Shown here: in pieces, positions 15,182 to 24,746 of the stretch
Layout: every line of letters starts with the position of its first letter
Numbering within the stretch: position 1 is the stretch's first letter
DNA from: SAR202 cluster bacterium
GTDB taxonomy: Bacteria > Chloroflexota > Dehalococcoidia > Lucifugimonadales > UBA1123
DNA length: 34,044 nucleotides
Direction of reading: 5' to 3'
Assembly: GCA_030752795.1 (NCBI GenBank)
Contig: JASMDM010000040.1
Location: forward strand, 1 to 34,044
Made by a program: the position numbers and the translations under genes
The notes under the pieces: generated by a model
Databases searched by the model: none
Seen by the model: the letters and a program-made list of their open reading frames with translations, nothing else
What the model was told of the DNA's origin: nothing

Positions 15182-16438
15182 TCAAACGTCTTTCGCGATA
15201 TCGGTCCTATAATAGCAGTCCCTGAAATGGAGTTTGGCCGCATTTTCGTAGGAGTTTACCCGAGCTTCGGCAATGGTCGCGCCTCTCGCCGTCACCGTGA
15301 GTACCCTGCCTCCGGAGGTCAACGTGGCGTCCCCGTCCGGTTTAGTCCCAGCGTGAAACAGGACCGTTGATTCGTCGATATCTTCCATGCCGGAAATCGG
15401 GAAACCGGTCGCATATTGTTCTGGGTATCCGCCGGAAGCCAGTACGACGCCCACATGGGCTGAATCGTCCCAAGCAACTTCTGCTTCTGACAGCTCGCCC
15501 TTCGCGGTTCTGAGCATGATTTCCAGCAGGTCGCCATGGAGCCTCGGAAGCACCACCTGGGTTTCGGGGTCGCCGAGTCTGCAATTGAACTCGATCACTT
15601 TCAGCCAGGATGGCGTCACCATCACCCCCGCATAGAGGACGCCTCTGTACGGACTGCCGGATCTGGCGAGTTCCGCCGCGACCGGCTCCATTATCTGCTC
15701 TCGGGCCTGTTTCTCCAGCGAGTCGTTCCAGAATGGCGGTGGACTGTAACTTCCCATGCCGCCGGTGTTCCGGCCAAGATCCCCGTCGCGAGCTCGTTTG
15801 TAGTCGCACGCGGTCGTCATCGTCGAGACGAACTCGCCGTCCACGAACGCGAACACGCTGACCTCCGGGCCCTCCAGCCACTCCTCGATCAGCACCGTGT
15901 CTCCCGCCGAGCCGAAAGCCTTCTCTTCGAGCATGGAGCGAAGAGCGGCTATCGCGTCGTGTCGGGTCTCGGCCATCACGACGCCTTTGCCCGCGGCGAG
16001 GCCGTCAGCCTTAACGACGAACGGCGGCTCGTTGGCGGCGACGAACGCCGACGCCTCGGTCATCGAATCGAACGAGTTGGCCTTGGCTGTTGGCGCCCCG
16101 GCAGCCGCCATGATCTGCTTCGCGAAAGTTTTGCTGCTCTCGATCCTCGCCGCGTTTTGTCGCGGTCCGAAAGCGAGTACCCCCGCCTCCTCGAATCGGT
16201 CTACGATGCCCGCGGCCAGCGGCGCTTCGGGGCCGACAACCGTGAAATCGATGGCGTTGTCTTGCACGTACGCGAGCAAGGCTGGGATGTCCTCTGCTGA
16301 GATCGGCACGTTTTCGGCGATCTGTGCGGTTCCGGCGTTGCCGGGAGCGACGAACAGGGTAGGCGACTGCGGGCTTTGCGCGAGCTTCCACGTGATCGTG
16401 TGCTCTCGCGCGCCGTTGCCGATCACTAAAACCTTCAT
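15182..16438 (-). CDS. purD: Phosphoribosylamine-glycine ligase
   Basis: ATP-grasp ligase making GAR from phosphoribosylamine and glycine. I start it at ATG 16438, giving 418 residues beginning MKVLVIGNGAREHTI; a longer in-frame extension upstream is inside the preceding gene and lacks family similarity. Motifs: GNAGTAQ, VVGPEAPLAAGI, FGPRQNAARIESSK, VKADGLAAGKGVVMA, the glycine-binding and metal region GRNTGGMGSYSP, and EFNCRLGDPETQVVLPRL. The ATG overlaps the TGA of the TfoX-like gene (ATGA), so translation is coupled. Confidence 0.97.
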   Translation of the reverse strand: MKVLVIGNGAREHTITWKLAQSPQSPTLFVAPGNAGTAQIAENVPISAEDIPALLAYVQDNAIDFTVVGPEAPLAAGIVDRFEEAGVLAFGPRQNAARIESSKTFAKQIMAAAGAPTAKANSFDSMTEASAFVAANEPPFVVKADGLAAGKGVVMAETRHDAIAALRSMLEEKAFGSAGDTVLIEEWLEGPEVSVFAFVDGEFVSTMTTACDYKRARDGDLGRNTGGMGSYSPPPFWNDSLEKQAREQIMEPVAAELARSGSPYRGVLYAGVMVTPSWLKVIEFNCRLGDPETQVVLPRLHGDLLEIMLRTAKGELSEAEVAWDDSAHVGVVLASGGYPEQYATGFPISGMEDIDESTVLFHAGTKPDGDATLTSGGRVLTVTARGATIAEARVNSYENAAKLHFRDCYYRTDIAKDV

Positions 16439-16773
16439 CGCACGTTCTCCAGAGCCGCTTCGATCCACGGCATGACCTCGGGCAGGTCGTCGGGCAACAA
16501 CAGCATGAATTGCAGCCAACCTGGCACGGCGTCGTCCGCGAAAGGCGATCGAAGCGGGGACACTCCGGCCAGCGATGTTGCTTGCCGATGCAAATCTTCC
16601 GGCAACTGCATCCCAACCACGCCCTCAAGCAGAACCGCGAACGGCCGGTCATCGATCAAGTAACCAACGCCGCCGTACAATGAAGACGATGTCACGCCTG
16701 CCTTTGAGAGCAGCCCTCCATCGAGCGCCAGTTTCAAGTCTGGGTCGATCAGGACGTCGTCATTCGACCCCAT
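16435..16773 (-). CDS. TfoX N-terminal-domain-like protein
   Basis: A 112-residue protein resembling the TfoX N-terminal domain: SSLYGGVGYLIDDRPFAVL matches the family MFGGxxxMxxG-type strand pair, then GVVGMQLPED, a Pro-rich segment (SPLRSPFADDAVPGW) and a C-terminal amphipathic helix (LPEVMPWIEAALENV). The DNA-uptake regulator TfoX of Haemophilus has a second domain that is absent here; stand-alone domains of this type are widespread and of unknown function. It starts 3 bases after the guaA stop and its own stop overlaps the purD start, which ties it to the purine unit. Confidence 0.75.
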   Translation of the reverse strand: MGSNDDVLIDPDLKLALDGGLLSKAGVTSSSLYGGVGYLIDDRPFAVLLEGVVGMQLPEDLHRQATSLAGVSPLRSPFADDAVPGWLQFMLLLPDDLPEVMPWIEAALENVR

Positions 16774-16776
16774 CGA

Positions 16777-18447
16777 CTACTCCCACTCGATCGTTCCCGG
16801 AGGCTTCGACGTGATGTCGTACACGATCCTGTTGACGCCGGGAACCTCGTTGGTGATCCGATTCGATATCTTCGCGAGAACCTTATGAGGAATCCTGGCC
16901 CAGTCAGCAGTCATGGCGTCGTCGCTGGCGACCGCCCTGATCGCGATCACGTGGCCGTAGGTTCGGAAGTCGCCTGTCACTCCGACCGATCTCGATCCCG
17001 TGAGCACGGCGAAACTTTGCCACAGCTCGCGATAGAGCCCGTTAGCCCTGACCTCGTCCATAACGATCCAGTCGGCGCGTCTCAGCGTATCGAGTTTCTC
17101 GCTCGTGATGTCGCCCATGATCCTGATGGCCAAACCCGGCCCCGGGAACGGCTGGCGGTAGACCATCTCCTCGGGCAATCCGAGCTCGATCCCCACTTCG
17201 CGCACTTCGTCCTTGAACAGGTATCGCAGCGGTTCGACCAGCTCCATGCGCATGTGCTCAGGCAAACCGCCGACGTTGTGGTGAGTCTTGATCTTGGCCG
17301 ACTCTTTGCTCTCCGAGTCTTTGCTCTCGATCACGTCGGGGTAGAGCGTGCCCTGTGCCAGGAAATCGACCTGGCCCAATCGGGACGCCTCTTCCTCGAA
17401 CACCTCGATGAACTCGCCGCCGATGATCTTACGCTTCTGCTCTGGGTCCTCAACGCCTTTCAGCGCGCCCAGGAAGTGCTCCGTAGCGTCGACGTAGTCG
17501 AGCTTGATTTTCAGATTGCGCTCGAAGGTCTCTCGAACCTGCTCCGCTTCCTGATGCCTGAGTAAACCGTTGTTGACGAAGATGCACGTCAACTGGTCGC
17601 CGATCGCTTTGTGGATCAGCGCCGCAACGACGGAGGAATCGACGCCGCCGGAGAGGCCGCAGATGACTCGGCCGTCGCCGACCTGTTTTCGGACGGCCTC
17701 GACGGTCTCCGCGACGAAATTGCCGGGTGTCCACGTTTGGCTGCAACCGCATACGATGTACAAGAAGTTTTGAATGACTTCCTTGCCCTGCGGCGTGTGC
17801 ACGACCTCGGGGTGAAACTGAATGCCCAAGCGTCCGTGATCGTCCCCGATGACCGCCACCGGTGAGTTGTCGGTGAATGCTAATGCGGAAAATCCCGCGG
17901 GCAACTCGGTGACCCGGTCGCCGTGGCTCATCCAGACCGACATGTCGGTCGGCAGCCCTACGAAAAGCTTGCCCGCGTCCGAGTTCTGCTGAAGCATGGC
18001 GTGGCCGTACTCGCGCTTCGGCGAAGACGCCACCTTGCCTCCGAGCTGGTGGACCATCGCCTGCATCCCATAGCAGATCCCGAGCACCGGGAGTCCGCAG
18101 TCGTACACCCATTCGGGCGCCAGCGGTGCGTCGTCTTCATAGACGCTCGCCGGTCCGCCGGACATGATCACGCCGGCCGGATTCAGATGCGCCACCGTCT
18201 CCCAAGAAGCGGTGTGCGGGATGAGTTCGCAGTAGACCTTACTCTCTCTAACGCGACGAGCAATGAGCCTGCTGTACTGCGACCCGAAATCTATCACGAG
18301 AACCGTCTGTTGACGGTCAGTTGATCTCGACTCCCCGGCGCCATCCGCTAGAGCTGAACCGACGGCGTCCAAGCCCTGCGCGCCGACCCCGAGGTCCTCG
18401 CTGTTTGCGGGAAGTTGTGTGGTCCTGGAGGCGTTGTTTTCTTGCAT
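16777..18447 (-). CDS. guaA: GMP synthase (glutamine-hydrolysing)
   Basis: Converts XMP to GMP using glutamine. 556 residues because of a ~47-residue N-terminal extension of low complexity before the usual start ([19 protein letters not shown]). The glutaminase domain has Cys125 in GICYGMQ and the His212/Glu214 pair in QFHPEV. The ATP pyrophosphatase domain begins with [30 protein letters not shown] and a C-terminal dimerisation domain ending in KPPGTIEWE follow. No ribosome binding site precedes ATG 18447. A TTG within the extension is an alternative start. It heads the minus-strand purine cluster, with a palindrome over its likely promoter. Confidence 0.96.
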   Translation of the reverse strand: MQENNASRTTQLPANSEDLGVGAQGLDAVGSALADGAGESRSTDRQQTVLVIDFGSQYSRLIARRVRESKVYCELIPHTASWETVAHLNPAGVIMSGGPASVYEDDAPLAPEWVYDCGLPVLGICYGMQAMVHQLGGKVASSPKREYGHAMLQQNSDAGKLFVGLPTDMSVWMSHGDRVTELPAGFSALAFTDNSPVAVIGDDHGRLGIQFHPEVVHTPQGKEVIQNFLYIVCGCSQTWTPGNFVAETVEAVRKQVGDGRVICGLSGGVDSSVVAALIHKAIGDQLTCIFVNNGLLRHQEAEQVRETFERNLKIKLDYVDATEHFLGALKGVEDPEQKRKIIGGEFIEVFEEEASRLGQVDFLAQGTLYPDVIESKDSESKESAKIKTHHNVGGLPEHMRMELVEPLRYLFKDEVREVGIELGLPEEMVYRQPFPGPGLAIRIMGDITSEKLDTLRRADWIVMDEVRANGLYRELWQSFAVLTGSRSVGVTGDFRTYGHVIAIRAVASDDAMTADWARIPHKVLAKISNRITNEVPGVNRIVYDITSKPPGTIEWE

Positions 18448-18466
18448 GTCGGAACGATTTCAAGGC

Positions 18467-18480
18467 TAGCACCCGTGCTA
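18467..18480 (-). promoter_or_regulatory. Palindrome overlapping the predicted guaA -10 element
   Basis: TAGCAC-CC-GTGCTA is a perfect inverted repeat (18467-18480), about 20 bases before guaA. On the minus strand its outer edge overlaps TATAGC, a candidate -10 element, so a protein bound here could block guaA transcription. No good -35 was found. Confidence 0.45.
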
Positions 18481-18631
18481 TACTCGGGTCAAGCTAACTC
18501 AGGCAGTAGCCAGTCGTTAAGATCAAGCAACTTTTCGAGGCTTGTTCCGGTGCTGCCTGAATCGCCGCGTCGTTCGTCAGCACGGCAGGAGTCATTACCC
18601 GGAAAGTGCGCTTCGAACACAGGGTTTCGCT

Positions 18632-19291
18632 ATGCCTTCGACCAGACAAGAGCAGTCGTCAGCGCGCGGCAAATCGGCGTTTCTGTCGATTGCTGACGCC
18701 GTCGCGTCGCTGCGGGCGGGCGGCGTCGTAGCCATCCCGACGGACACCGTCTACGGACTGGCGGCATCTGCGTTCGACGAGCGCGCGGTGGCCCGCGTGT
18801 ACCGGGTCAAAGGCCGCGATTTCAAGGTCGCGCTGCCGGTGCTGATGGCCGAGCCGGACGACATCGACCGCTGTGCCGTCGATGTTCCGGATGTCGCTCG
18901 GCGGTTGGTCGAAGCGTTCTGGCCCGGGCCTTTGACCATCATCGTTTGCAAATCGGGTGCGATACCGGACGCTCTCTCTGCAGGCATGCCCACGGTCGGA
19001 CTTCGCGTCCCCGACCATCCCGTCCCGCGCGAGCTGTCGCGTCTCCTGGGGAGCCCCATAACCGGCACGAGCGCAAACAGGAGCGGCGCCCCGTCGCTGA
19101 GTACAGCGGCTGGAGTGCTCAGCGAACTCGGCGATTCACTCGATGGCGTCGTGGACGGCGGCGAACTGTTGGAATCCGCGCCGTCGACGGTCGTCGATTT
19201 GGTTGCGGACCCACCTCGGATCGTTCGACCAGGGGCTATAACCGCCGATGAACTCAGCGGCGCCGTTGGCGTCGAGTTCTTGCCCGCGTGA
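18632..19291 (+). CDS. Threonylcarbamoyl-AMP synthase (TsaC/YwlC/Sua5 family)
   Basis: Makes threonylcarbamoyl-AMP from threonine, bicarbonate and ATP for the t6A37 tRNA modification. I start it at ATG 18632 (MPSTRQEQ), giving 219 residues; a longer ORF to 18542 adds sequence unlike the family. Motifs: GGVVAIPTDTVYGLAA, the KGRDFKVALPVLM substrate loop, FWPGPLTIIV, GLRVPDHP, PITGTSANRSG and STVVDLV then RIVRPGAI. The Sua5 C-terminal domain is absent, so it is the short TsaC type. It diverges from guaA and is followed 170 bases later by the polyprenyl synthase. Confidence 0.93.
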   Translation: MPSTRQEQSSARGKSAFLSIADAVASLRAGGVVAIPTDTVYGLAASAFDERAVARVYRVKGRDFKVALPVLMAEPDDIDRCAVDVPDVARRLVEAFWPGPLTIIVCKSGAIPDALSAGMPTVGLRVPDHPVPRELSRLLGSPITGTSANRSGAPSLSTAAGVLSELGDSLDGVVDGGELLESAPSTVVDLVADPPRIVRPGAITADELSGAVGVEFLPA

Positions 19292-19461
19292 CGGACTGAC
19301 GCGCCTGTCTGATTCTTGATACCATCTCCATTGAGATTGTGGACAGTCTTGATTTTGGTCTTTCAGAGCGCGCTGGCGTGGCATGCCTCGCCCGGTGCAA
19401 ATCGATCGAGTGCAGACACCAAGCTCGTGGCGAGACCGCGTGCTGAGGAGGGACAACAGCT

Positions 19462-20478
19462 TTGACCTCGCAAACCCGGTTCGACGATCTGGCTTCCAGA
19501 GTCGATTCCGAGATCAGAGAAGTGCTGTCCGCCCGCAGCACGCGGCTGTACGACATCATGGCCTACCATCTCGGATGGGAAAATCGTTCGGAGCAAGACG
19601 GACCTGCAACGCCCACCGATCGACGGCACGGCGTGTTGTGTCTGGTCGCGAACCGAGCCGCTGGCGGGGATACTGACGCTGCGTTGCCCGCGGCGGCTGC
19701 GGTCGAGCTCGTCGAGAAGTTTTGCCAGATCCACGACGACGTGCAAGGCGGCAAGCCGAAACGCGATGATCGCGACGCCGTCTGGTGGGTGTGGGGGCCG
19801 GCACAAGCGATCAACGCCGGAGACGGCATGCACGCCCTGGCGAGGCTGTCGCTGTTCCGGCTGCTGGACCGTGGAGTCGAGGCTGAGATGGCCTTTCGCG
19901 CGGTGCAGGCTTTGGACGAAGCCAGCCTGAAAGCGTGCGAAGGCAGGTTCCTGGACCTCCAGGCGCAAGAGCGTGTGGACGTATCGGTGGACAGCTACCT
20001 GAAGATGGCAACGGACAAAGCGGGCGCTCTTTACAGTTGCGCACTCGAGCTCGGAGCGATGCTCGCCGGGGCGTCCGACGAATCCCTGGAGCTGTTGCGT
20101 CAAGCGGGCGCGGAATTTGGCGTGGCGCTGCACATCCAACACGATCTGTCTGAACTGTCCCGAACCGTTTCGGCGTCCGAATACGTCAGCGAAGACATGA
20201 TGAACAAGAAGAAACTGCTGCCGATCGTCATGGCGTTCGAATCCGGAACCGTTCACGACCGTAGACGTTTGGGCGACGTGTACTTCAAGCGCGTCCTGGA
20301 ACCTAGCGATCTACAGGGATTGACCGAAGTGCTCGACGATCTCGGTACGATCGACAAGTCGCGTGAGTTGCTGGAGCAGCGGGTTGCGTCTGCCAAAGCC
20401 TCGATTGCCTCGATCGGATTGGATTCCGCGGGTGGCGAGTTGCTGAACAGTTACATCGATTCTTTGATGGAGGCCTGA
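19462..20478 (+). CDS. Atypical polyprenyl synthase family protein
   Basis: A 338-residue all-helical protein with trans-prenyltransferase features. The first aspartate region reads CQIHDDVQGGKPKRDD and then WGPAQAINAGDGMHALA, a subclass pattern recognisable from related synthases (HDDIQD...WG.PQAIN.GD). The second aspartate motif, normally DDxxD after a Gln-rich helix, is reduced to HIQHDLSEL, so only one of its acidic metal ligands remains in place. The downstream Lys run (MMNKKKLLPIV) is kept. The TTG start has GAGGAGGGA eight bases ahead. It runs directly into pgk with a 1-base gap. A classical chain-elongating role is doubtful; it could be a regulatory subunit, a diverged synthase or an inactive homolog. 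Confidence 0.82.
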   Translation: MTSQTRFDDLASRVDSEIREVLSARSTRLYDIMAYHLGWENRSEQDGPATPTDRRHGVLCLVANRAAGGDTDAALPAAAAVELVEKFCQIHDDVQGGKPKRDDRDAVWWVWGPAQAINAGDGMHALARLSLFRLLDRGVEAEMAFRAVQALDEASLKACEGRFLDLQAQERVDVSVDSYLKMATDKAGALYSCALELGAMLAGASDESLELLRQAGAEFGVALHIQHDLSELSRTVSASEYVSEDMMNKKKLLPIVMAFESGTVHDRRRLGDVYFKRVLEPSDLQGLTEVLDDLGTIDKSRELLEQRVASAKASIASIGLDSAGGELLNSYIDSLMEA

Positions 20479-20479
20479 A

Positions 20480-21670
20480 TTGGCCCGAAAGAAAACCGTG
20501 AGAGACATCGATGTCGCGGGCAAAGCCGTCCTAGTCCGCGTCGATTACAACGTTCCGTTTCATCCGGGAACGACGGACATCTCCGACGACAGCCGAATAC
20601 GGGCTTCGCTGGACACGGTCAGGTTGCTGTCGTCTCATGGCGCGAGAATAGTTCTGTGCACACACATAGGCCGCCCACGAGGCCGGGTTGTCGAGAGCCT
20701 GAGAGTCGCGCCGGTGGCGAATCGTCTTACTGAGTTGTTGGGCCAATTGGTGCAAACGCTGTCGGACGACGACGGCGTGACCGCCTCGGAGCAGATTTCT
20801 CTGATGCACCCCGGCGACGTCGCGCTTCTGGAGAATCTCCGGTTCCATCCGGAAGAGGAGAGCAACGATGCGGCGTTCGCGATGAAGTTGGCCTCGCTGG
20901 CAAACATTTACGTCGGCGATGCCTTTGGCACAGCGCATCGAGCCCACGCGTCCACGGAGGGCGTGACCCGCTATTTGCCGTCAGTCGCCGGTCTGTTGAT
21001 GGACAAAGAGCTGGAGATGCTCGGACAAGCCCTCCAAGAACCTGCCCACCCATTCGTCGTCGTGCTCGGCGGCGCCAAGGTCGCCGACAAGATCGGAGTC
21101 ATCGAGAACCTGGCCGACCGCGTGGACGCGTTTTTGATCGGCGGCGGCATGGCCGCGGCGTTCCTCAAGGCGCAAAGCCACGAGATCGGCGCATCGCCCG
21201 TCGATGACGATGAACTCGGCCACGCCCGCAACGTGCAGGCGCTGGCCGCCGACGGTGGCTTCGATGTGATTGCACCGACGGACGTGATAGTCGGCGATCG
21301 ATTCGACTCCGAGGCAGAATCCAGTGTCGTTGCGGCGTCCGGCGTTCCAGCCGGATGGCTGGTCATGGACATCGGACCGGACACCGCGGCTCGCTTTGGC
21401 GAAAGAATTCGCGAAGCCGGAACGGTCGTATGGAACGGCCCAATGGGTGTGGCCGAATGGGACGCGTTCGCCAACGGGACGAAGATCGTCGGGCAAGCGT
21501 TGGCGGACTGCGCCGGAACGACGATACTGGGTGGCGGGTCTACCGCCGAGGCCGCGTACAACCTGGGCTTGGCCGATCGGATGACCCACGTATCGACCGG
21601 CGGAGGTGCTTCGCTCGAGTTCCTCGAAGGAAAAGACCTTCCCGGTGTCTCGGCGCTGCTCGACGCCTGA
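20480..21670 (+). CDS. pgk: Phosphoglycerate kinase
   Basis: Interconverts 1,3-bisphosphoglycerate and 3-phosphoglycerate with ATP. 396 residues, normal length. Signatures: VLVRVDYNVPF, the substrate-binding THIGRPRG, ENLRFHPEEE, GDAFGTAHRAHAST, VLGGAKVADKIGVI, GGGMAAAF, the late VVWNGPMGVAEW and GGGSTAEA with HVSTGGGASLEFLEGK. YNV replaces the more usual FNV in the first motif. TTG start with GGAGG 7 bases ahead, one base after the prenyl synthase stop, so these are co-transcribed. Confidence 0.97.
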   Translation: MARKKTVRDIDVAGKAVLVRVDYNVPFHPGTTDISDDSRIRASLDTVRLLSSHGARIVLCTHIGRPRGRVVESLRVAPVANRLTELLGQLVQTLSDDDGVTASEQISLMHPGDVALLENLRFHPEEESNDAAFAMKLASLANIYVGDAFGTAHRAHASTEGVTRYLPSVAGLLMDKELEMLGQALQEPAHPFVVVLGGAKVADKIGVIENLADRVDAFLIGGGMAAAFLKAQSHEIGASPVDDDELGHARNVQALAADGGFDVIAPTDVIVGDRFDSEAESSVVAASGVPAGWLVMDIGPDTAARFGERIREAGTVVWNGPMGVAEWDAFANGTKIVGQALADCAGTTILGGGSTAEAAYNLGLADRMTHVSTGGGASLEFLEGKDLPGVSALLDA

Positions 21671-21713
21671 GCCTGCCCAAGCGCTTGAATGCTGACAACT
21701 GAGGAATTGTAGA

Positions 21714-22919
21714 TTGATCGATTTCCCGTACCTTGAAGACCTTTGCATCCGGACAGACTCGAAGATAATCATGCTGGTCGTCGACGGTCTCGGCGGGCTG
21801 CCGCACCCTGACACCGGCAAGTCTGAACTCGAGACCGCTCGCACGCCCAATCTCGATGCACTGGCCGGCCGCAGCGTGTGCGGCCTGACTACGCCAGTGC
21901 TGCCTGGCATCACTCCTGGAAGCGGGCCGGGCCACATGGCGCTGTTCGGCTACGATCCGGTGAAATTCCTGGTGGGCAGGGGAGTCCTCGAAGCGTTGGG
22001 CATCGGTCTGGAACTCGGACCCAACACGGTCGCCGCGCGAGGCAACTTCTGCACCGTGGACGGCGAAGGCAAGTTGACGGACCGCAGGGCCGGACGCATC
22101 AAGACAGTCGAAAGCGCTCCGCTTGTCGAGTTGCTGGATACGATCGACATCCCCGGGGTCTCGGTCGAGGTTCATCCGGTTCAGGATTACCGCTTCGTGC
22201 TGGTGTTGCGAGGCGATGGGTTGAGCGCGAACATCCCTGACACTGATCCTCAGGTGGTCGGCGGTCCGCCCAGAACCGCGGTCGCAGCCGAACTTACCTC
22301 TGAGCGGACCGCCCGGTTCGCGAACGCGTTCATCGATGCGGCGAGAGGGCTGCTGGGCTCACGGGACCGCGCCAACATGGTTTTGCTCAGGGGGTTCTCC
22401 ACCGAACCTGAATGGCCGGAGTTCGGTCGCTCGTATAATCTGAACCCCGCGGCGATCGCAGCGTATCCGATGTATCGAGGCCTCGCGCGCCTTGCCGGGA
22501 TGAAAATCATCCCCACGGGCGCGGATTTCGACGCGGAGCTCAAGACCCTGGCCGACAGCTATTCCGACCACGACTATTTCTTCTTGCACTACAAACCAGC
22601 GGACGGAGCGGGCGAAGACGGAGACTTCGATGCCAAGGTGGCGCGCCTGGAAGAACTCGACGCCCGGATACCCGCCGTGATCGACATGAATTCCGATGTG
22701 CTGGTCGTCGCGGGCGACCATTCCACGCCGGCGATCATGGAGGCGCATAGCTGGCATCCGGTTCCGTTGATGATAAATTCGCGTCTGTCGCGAGGGCAGG
22801 GGAGCGACGCCTTCGACGAGAGAGCATGCCGTCTAGGCGCTCTTGGCGCGATTCCGGCCACTAACTTGATGTTGCTGGCCCTGGCCCACGCCGGAAAACT
22901 AGCTAAATTCGGGGCGTAG
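21714..22919 (+). CDS. apgM: 2,3-bisphosphoglycerate-independent phosphoglycerate mutase, archaeal type
   Basis: Interconverts 3- and 2-phosphoglycerate; alkaline-phosphatase superfamily, two-metal. 401 residues. Motifs: IIMLVVDGLGGLPHP with the first metal Asp, ARTPNLDALA, GITPGSGPGHMALFGYDP, VGRGVLEALG, ARGNFCTVD, and the C-terminal metal ligands in VVAGDHSTPAIMEAHSWHPVPL. The family name differs (aPGAM) from the classical GpmI, which is ~510 residues and has a different fold insertion. TTG start with TGAGGA eight bases ahead, 43 bases after pgk. The pair forms a lower-glycolysis unit with tpiA. Confidence 0.95.
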   Translation: MIDFPYLEDLCIRTDSKIIMLVVDGLGGLPHPDTGKSELETARTPNLDALAGRSVCGLTTPVLPGITPGSGPGHMALFGYDPVKFLVGRGVLEALGIGLELGPNTVAARGNFCTVDGEGKLTDRRAGRIKTVESAPLVELLDTIDIPGVSVEVHPVQDYRFVLVLRGDGLSANIPDTDPQVVGGPPRTAVAAELTSERTARFANAFIDAARGLLGSRDRANMVLLRGFSTEPEWPEFGRSYNLNPAAIAAYPMYRGLARLAGMKIIPTGADFDAELKTLADSYSDHDYFFLHYKPADGAGEDGDFDAKVARLEELDARIPAVIDMNSDVLVVAGDHSTPAIMEAHSWHPVPLMINSRLSRGQGSDAFDERACRLGALGAIPATNLMLLALAHAGKLAKFGA

Positions 22920-23066
22920 GCGGAACTCAACACACAACCTTCACGTTTCATCGCTCCTATGCGATGCTTCATGAAATATCATCCAGTGCGCATGCCTACG
23001 AGCCACTTGAAGGGAACACAGCGCATCGTAACGGTTCGACATTACCTATAAGGAGCATATAGCGAT

Positions 23067-23822
23067 ATGCCAATATCGTTTATGGCAGGAAACTGGAAGA
23101 TGAGCACGACAGTTGCCGAGGCGAGATCGTTGGCCGAGGCCGTTGCCGATCGTGTCGGCAGTTCAACAGAGGTGACGACCGTGCTGTGTCCACCATTTGT
23201 GTCGCTGACGGCCGTTGCTGAAGCGGTGAGCGGCTCATCGATAACTGTCGGAGCGCAAAACATGCATCCTGCGGCCAGCGGAGCGTTCACGGGCGAGATT
23301 TCGGCTCCGATGTTGGCTGAGATGTGCTCTCACGTGATAATCGGCCACTCCGAACGCCGGGCGCTGTTCAGCGAGACCGACGAATTCGTGAACGAGAAGG
23401 TTCTAGCGGCGTTCGAGAGCGGTTTGACGCCTATTCTGTGTGTGGGAGAGCAGCTCGATGACCGCGAGGCCGGCAGGGCGGATCAGGTGGTCGAAGCGCA
23501 GGTGCGAGGCGGTCTTGCAGGCGTGGAGAGCCCCGGATCGCTGGTCGTCGCCTACGAACCGGTCTGGGCGATCGGGGCGGGCCGCGCGGCCACTCCGGAG
23601 ACCGCGCAACAGATCATGACTCACATTCGGTCCGTCTTAGCGAGCATCTTTGGGGACGAACCGGCCTCAAGCGTGCCTCTGCCGTACGGAGGAAGCGCGA
23701 ATCCCGGCAATATCGAAGGATTCATGGCCCAGCCGGACATCAACGGCGCCCTTGTCGGAGGCGCGGCCCTCGACGCCTACTCGTTCTGCCAGATGGTCGA
23801 GATCGCCTCGCAGGCCGGATAG
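23067..23822 (+). CDS. tpiA: Triosephosphate isomerase
   Basis: Interconverts dihydroxyacetone phosphate and glyceraldehyde 3-phosphate. 251 residues, standard TIM barrel. Active-site landmarks: AGNWKM with Lys11, IIGHSERRALFSE with the catalytic His, VVAYEPVWAIGAGRAATPE with the catalytic Glu and the mobile loop, then LPYGGSANPGN and ALVGGAAL. ATG start with TAAGGAG upstream. It follows apgM after a 147-base gap that contains a short CATCGC-GCGATG hairpin, perhaps a weak attenuator, so it may be partly independent of the pgk-apgM transcript. Confidence 0.97.
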   Translation: MPISFMAGNWKMSTTVAEARSLAEAVADRVGSSTEVTTVLCPPFVSLTAVAEAVSGSSITVGAQNMHPAASGAFTGEISAPMLAEMCSHVIIGHSERRALFSETDEFVNEKVLAAFESGLTPILCVGEQLDDREAGRADQVVEAQVRGGLAGVESPGSLVVAYEPVWAIGAGRAATPETAQQIMTHIRSVLASIFGDEPASSVPLPYGGSANPGNIEGFMAQPDINGALVGGAALDAYSFCQMVEIASQAG

Positions 23823-23825
23823 ATC

Positions 23826-24746
23826 GTGGCGGAATCAGACAGGACCAGACTCCTGGCGATCGTCGGCGCAACCGCCGTCGGGAAAAGCAGCCTGGCGATG
23901 CGACTCGCTGCTCGATTCGGTGGTGAAATCGTGGGAGCAGATAGCCGACACGTGTATCGCTACATGGATATTGGCACCGCCAAACCCACTTCCGAGGATC
24001 GCAGCGAAATCCCACATCACGCCATCGACGTCGTTGATCCAGATGAGCATTTTGGGCTTGCTGTTTATCTGGAGTTGGGAACACTAGCAATCCAAAACGC
24101 AAAAAGTAATGGAAACCTGCCAATATTGGTCGGTGGAGCCGGGCAATATGTCTGGGCCCTTCTCGAGGGCTGGCAGGTGCCCCAAGTGCCTCCGGACGCG
24201 GAAACCAGATCCGAGATGGAGGAGTTGGCCCGTGCGTCGGGCCACGCCGTCGTCCTCGCCGTGCTCCGCGAGCTCGATCCTGAAGCGGCCGATCGGGTCG
24301 ATCCGAGCAACGTGCGGCGGGTGATCAGGGCGGTTGAGGTGGCCAGAAGCGGAAACATAGGGGCTCCAGACAAGATTCCGCCACCCTACGACGTGATGGC
24401 AGTCGGTCTGACCATGCCTCGGCCGCAACTCTATCGCCGAATCGATGAGCGGGTCGACGAAATGCTGTCCGAAGGCTGGCTCGACGAGGTCCGTGGCCTG
24501 CTGGACCGCGGTTACGAGTCCGACCTGCCCGCGATGAGCGGCGTCGGTTACCGTGAGTTCTCCGAGCACCTCGTGAACGGCGCCAATCTCGACGAAGCCG
24601 TTGCCAGAACCAAGACGCGCACCCACGCCTTCGCACGGAGACAGCACGCCTGGTTCAAGCGTGACGATCCGCGTATCCACTGGTTCGACGCGCCTGTCGG
24701 GTTCTCTGACGCAGAGGACGCAGTCGAGCGCTGGTTGAACGCCTGA
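23826..24746 (+). CDS. miaA: tRNA dimethylallyltransferase MiaA
   Basis: Adds the dimethylallyl group to A37 of tRNAs that read UNN codons. 306 residues. P-loop GATAVGKSS (about residues 14-22), ADSRHVYRYMDIGTAKP, IPHHAIDVVDPDEHFGLAVY, PILVGGAGQYVWALLEGW, the NVRRVIRAVEV segment, MSGVGYREF and the C-terminal ARRQHAWFKRD are present. His replaces the usual Gln in the SRQVYR motif and Gln the usual Thr in GGTGxY, modest deviations. GTG start three bases after the tpiA stop. The repeat at 24750-24854 begins three bases after its stop. Confidence 0.94.
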   Translation: MAESDRTRLLAIVGATAVGKSSLAMRLAARFGGEIVGADSRHVYRYMDIGTAKPTSEDRSEIPHHAIDVVDPDEHFGLAVYLELGTLAIQNAKSNGNLPILVGGAGQYVWALLEGWQVPQVPPDAETRSEMEELARASGHAVVLAVLRELDPEAADRVDPSNVRRVIRAVEVARSGNIGAPDKIPPPYDVMAVGLTMPRPQLYRRIDERVDEMLSEGWLDEVRGLLDRGYESDLPAMSGVGYREFSEHLVNGANLDEAVARTKTRTHAFARRQHAWFKRDDPRIHWFDAPVGFSDAEDAVERWLNA

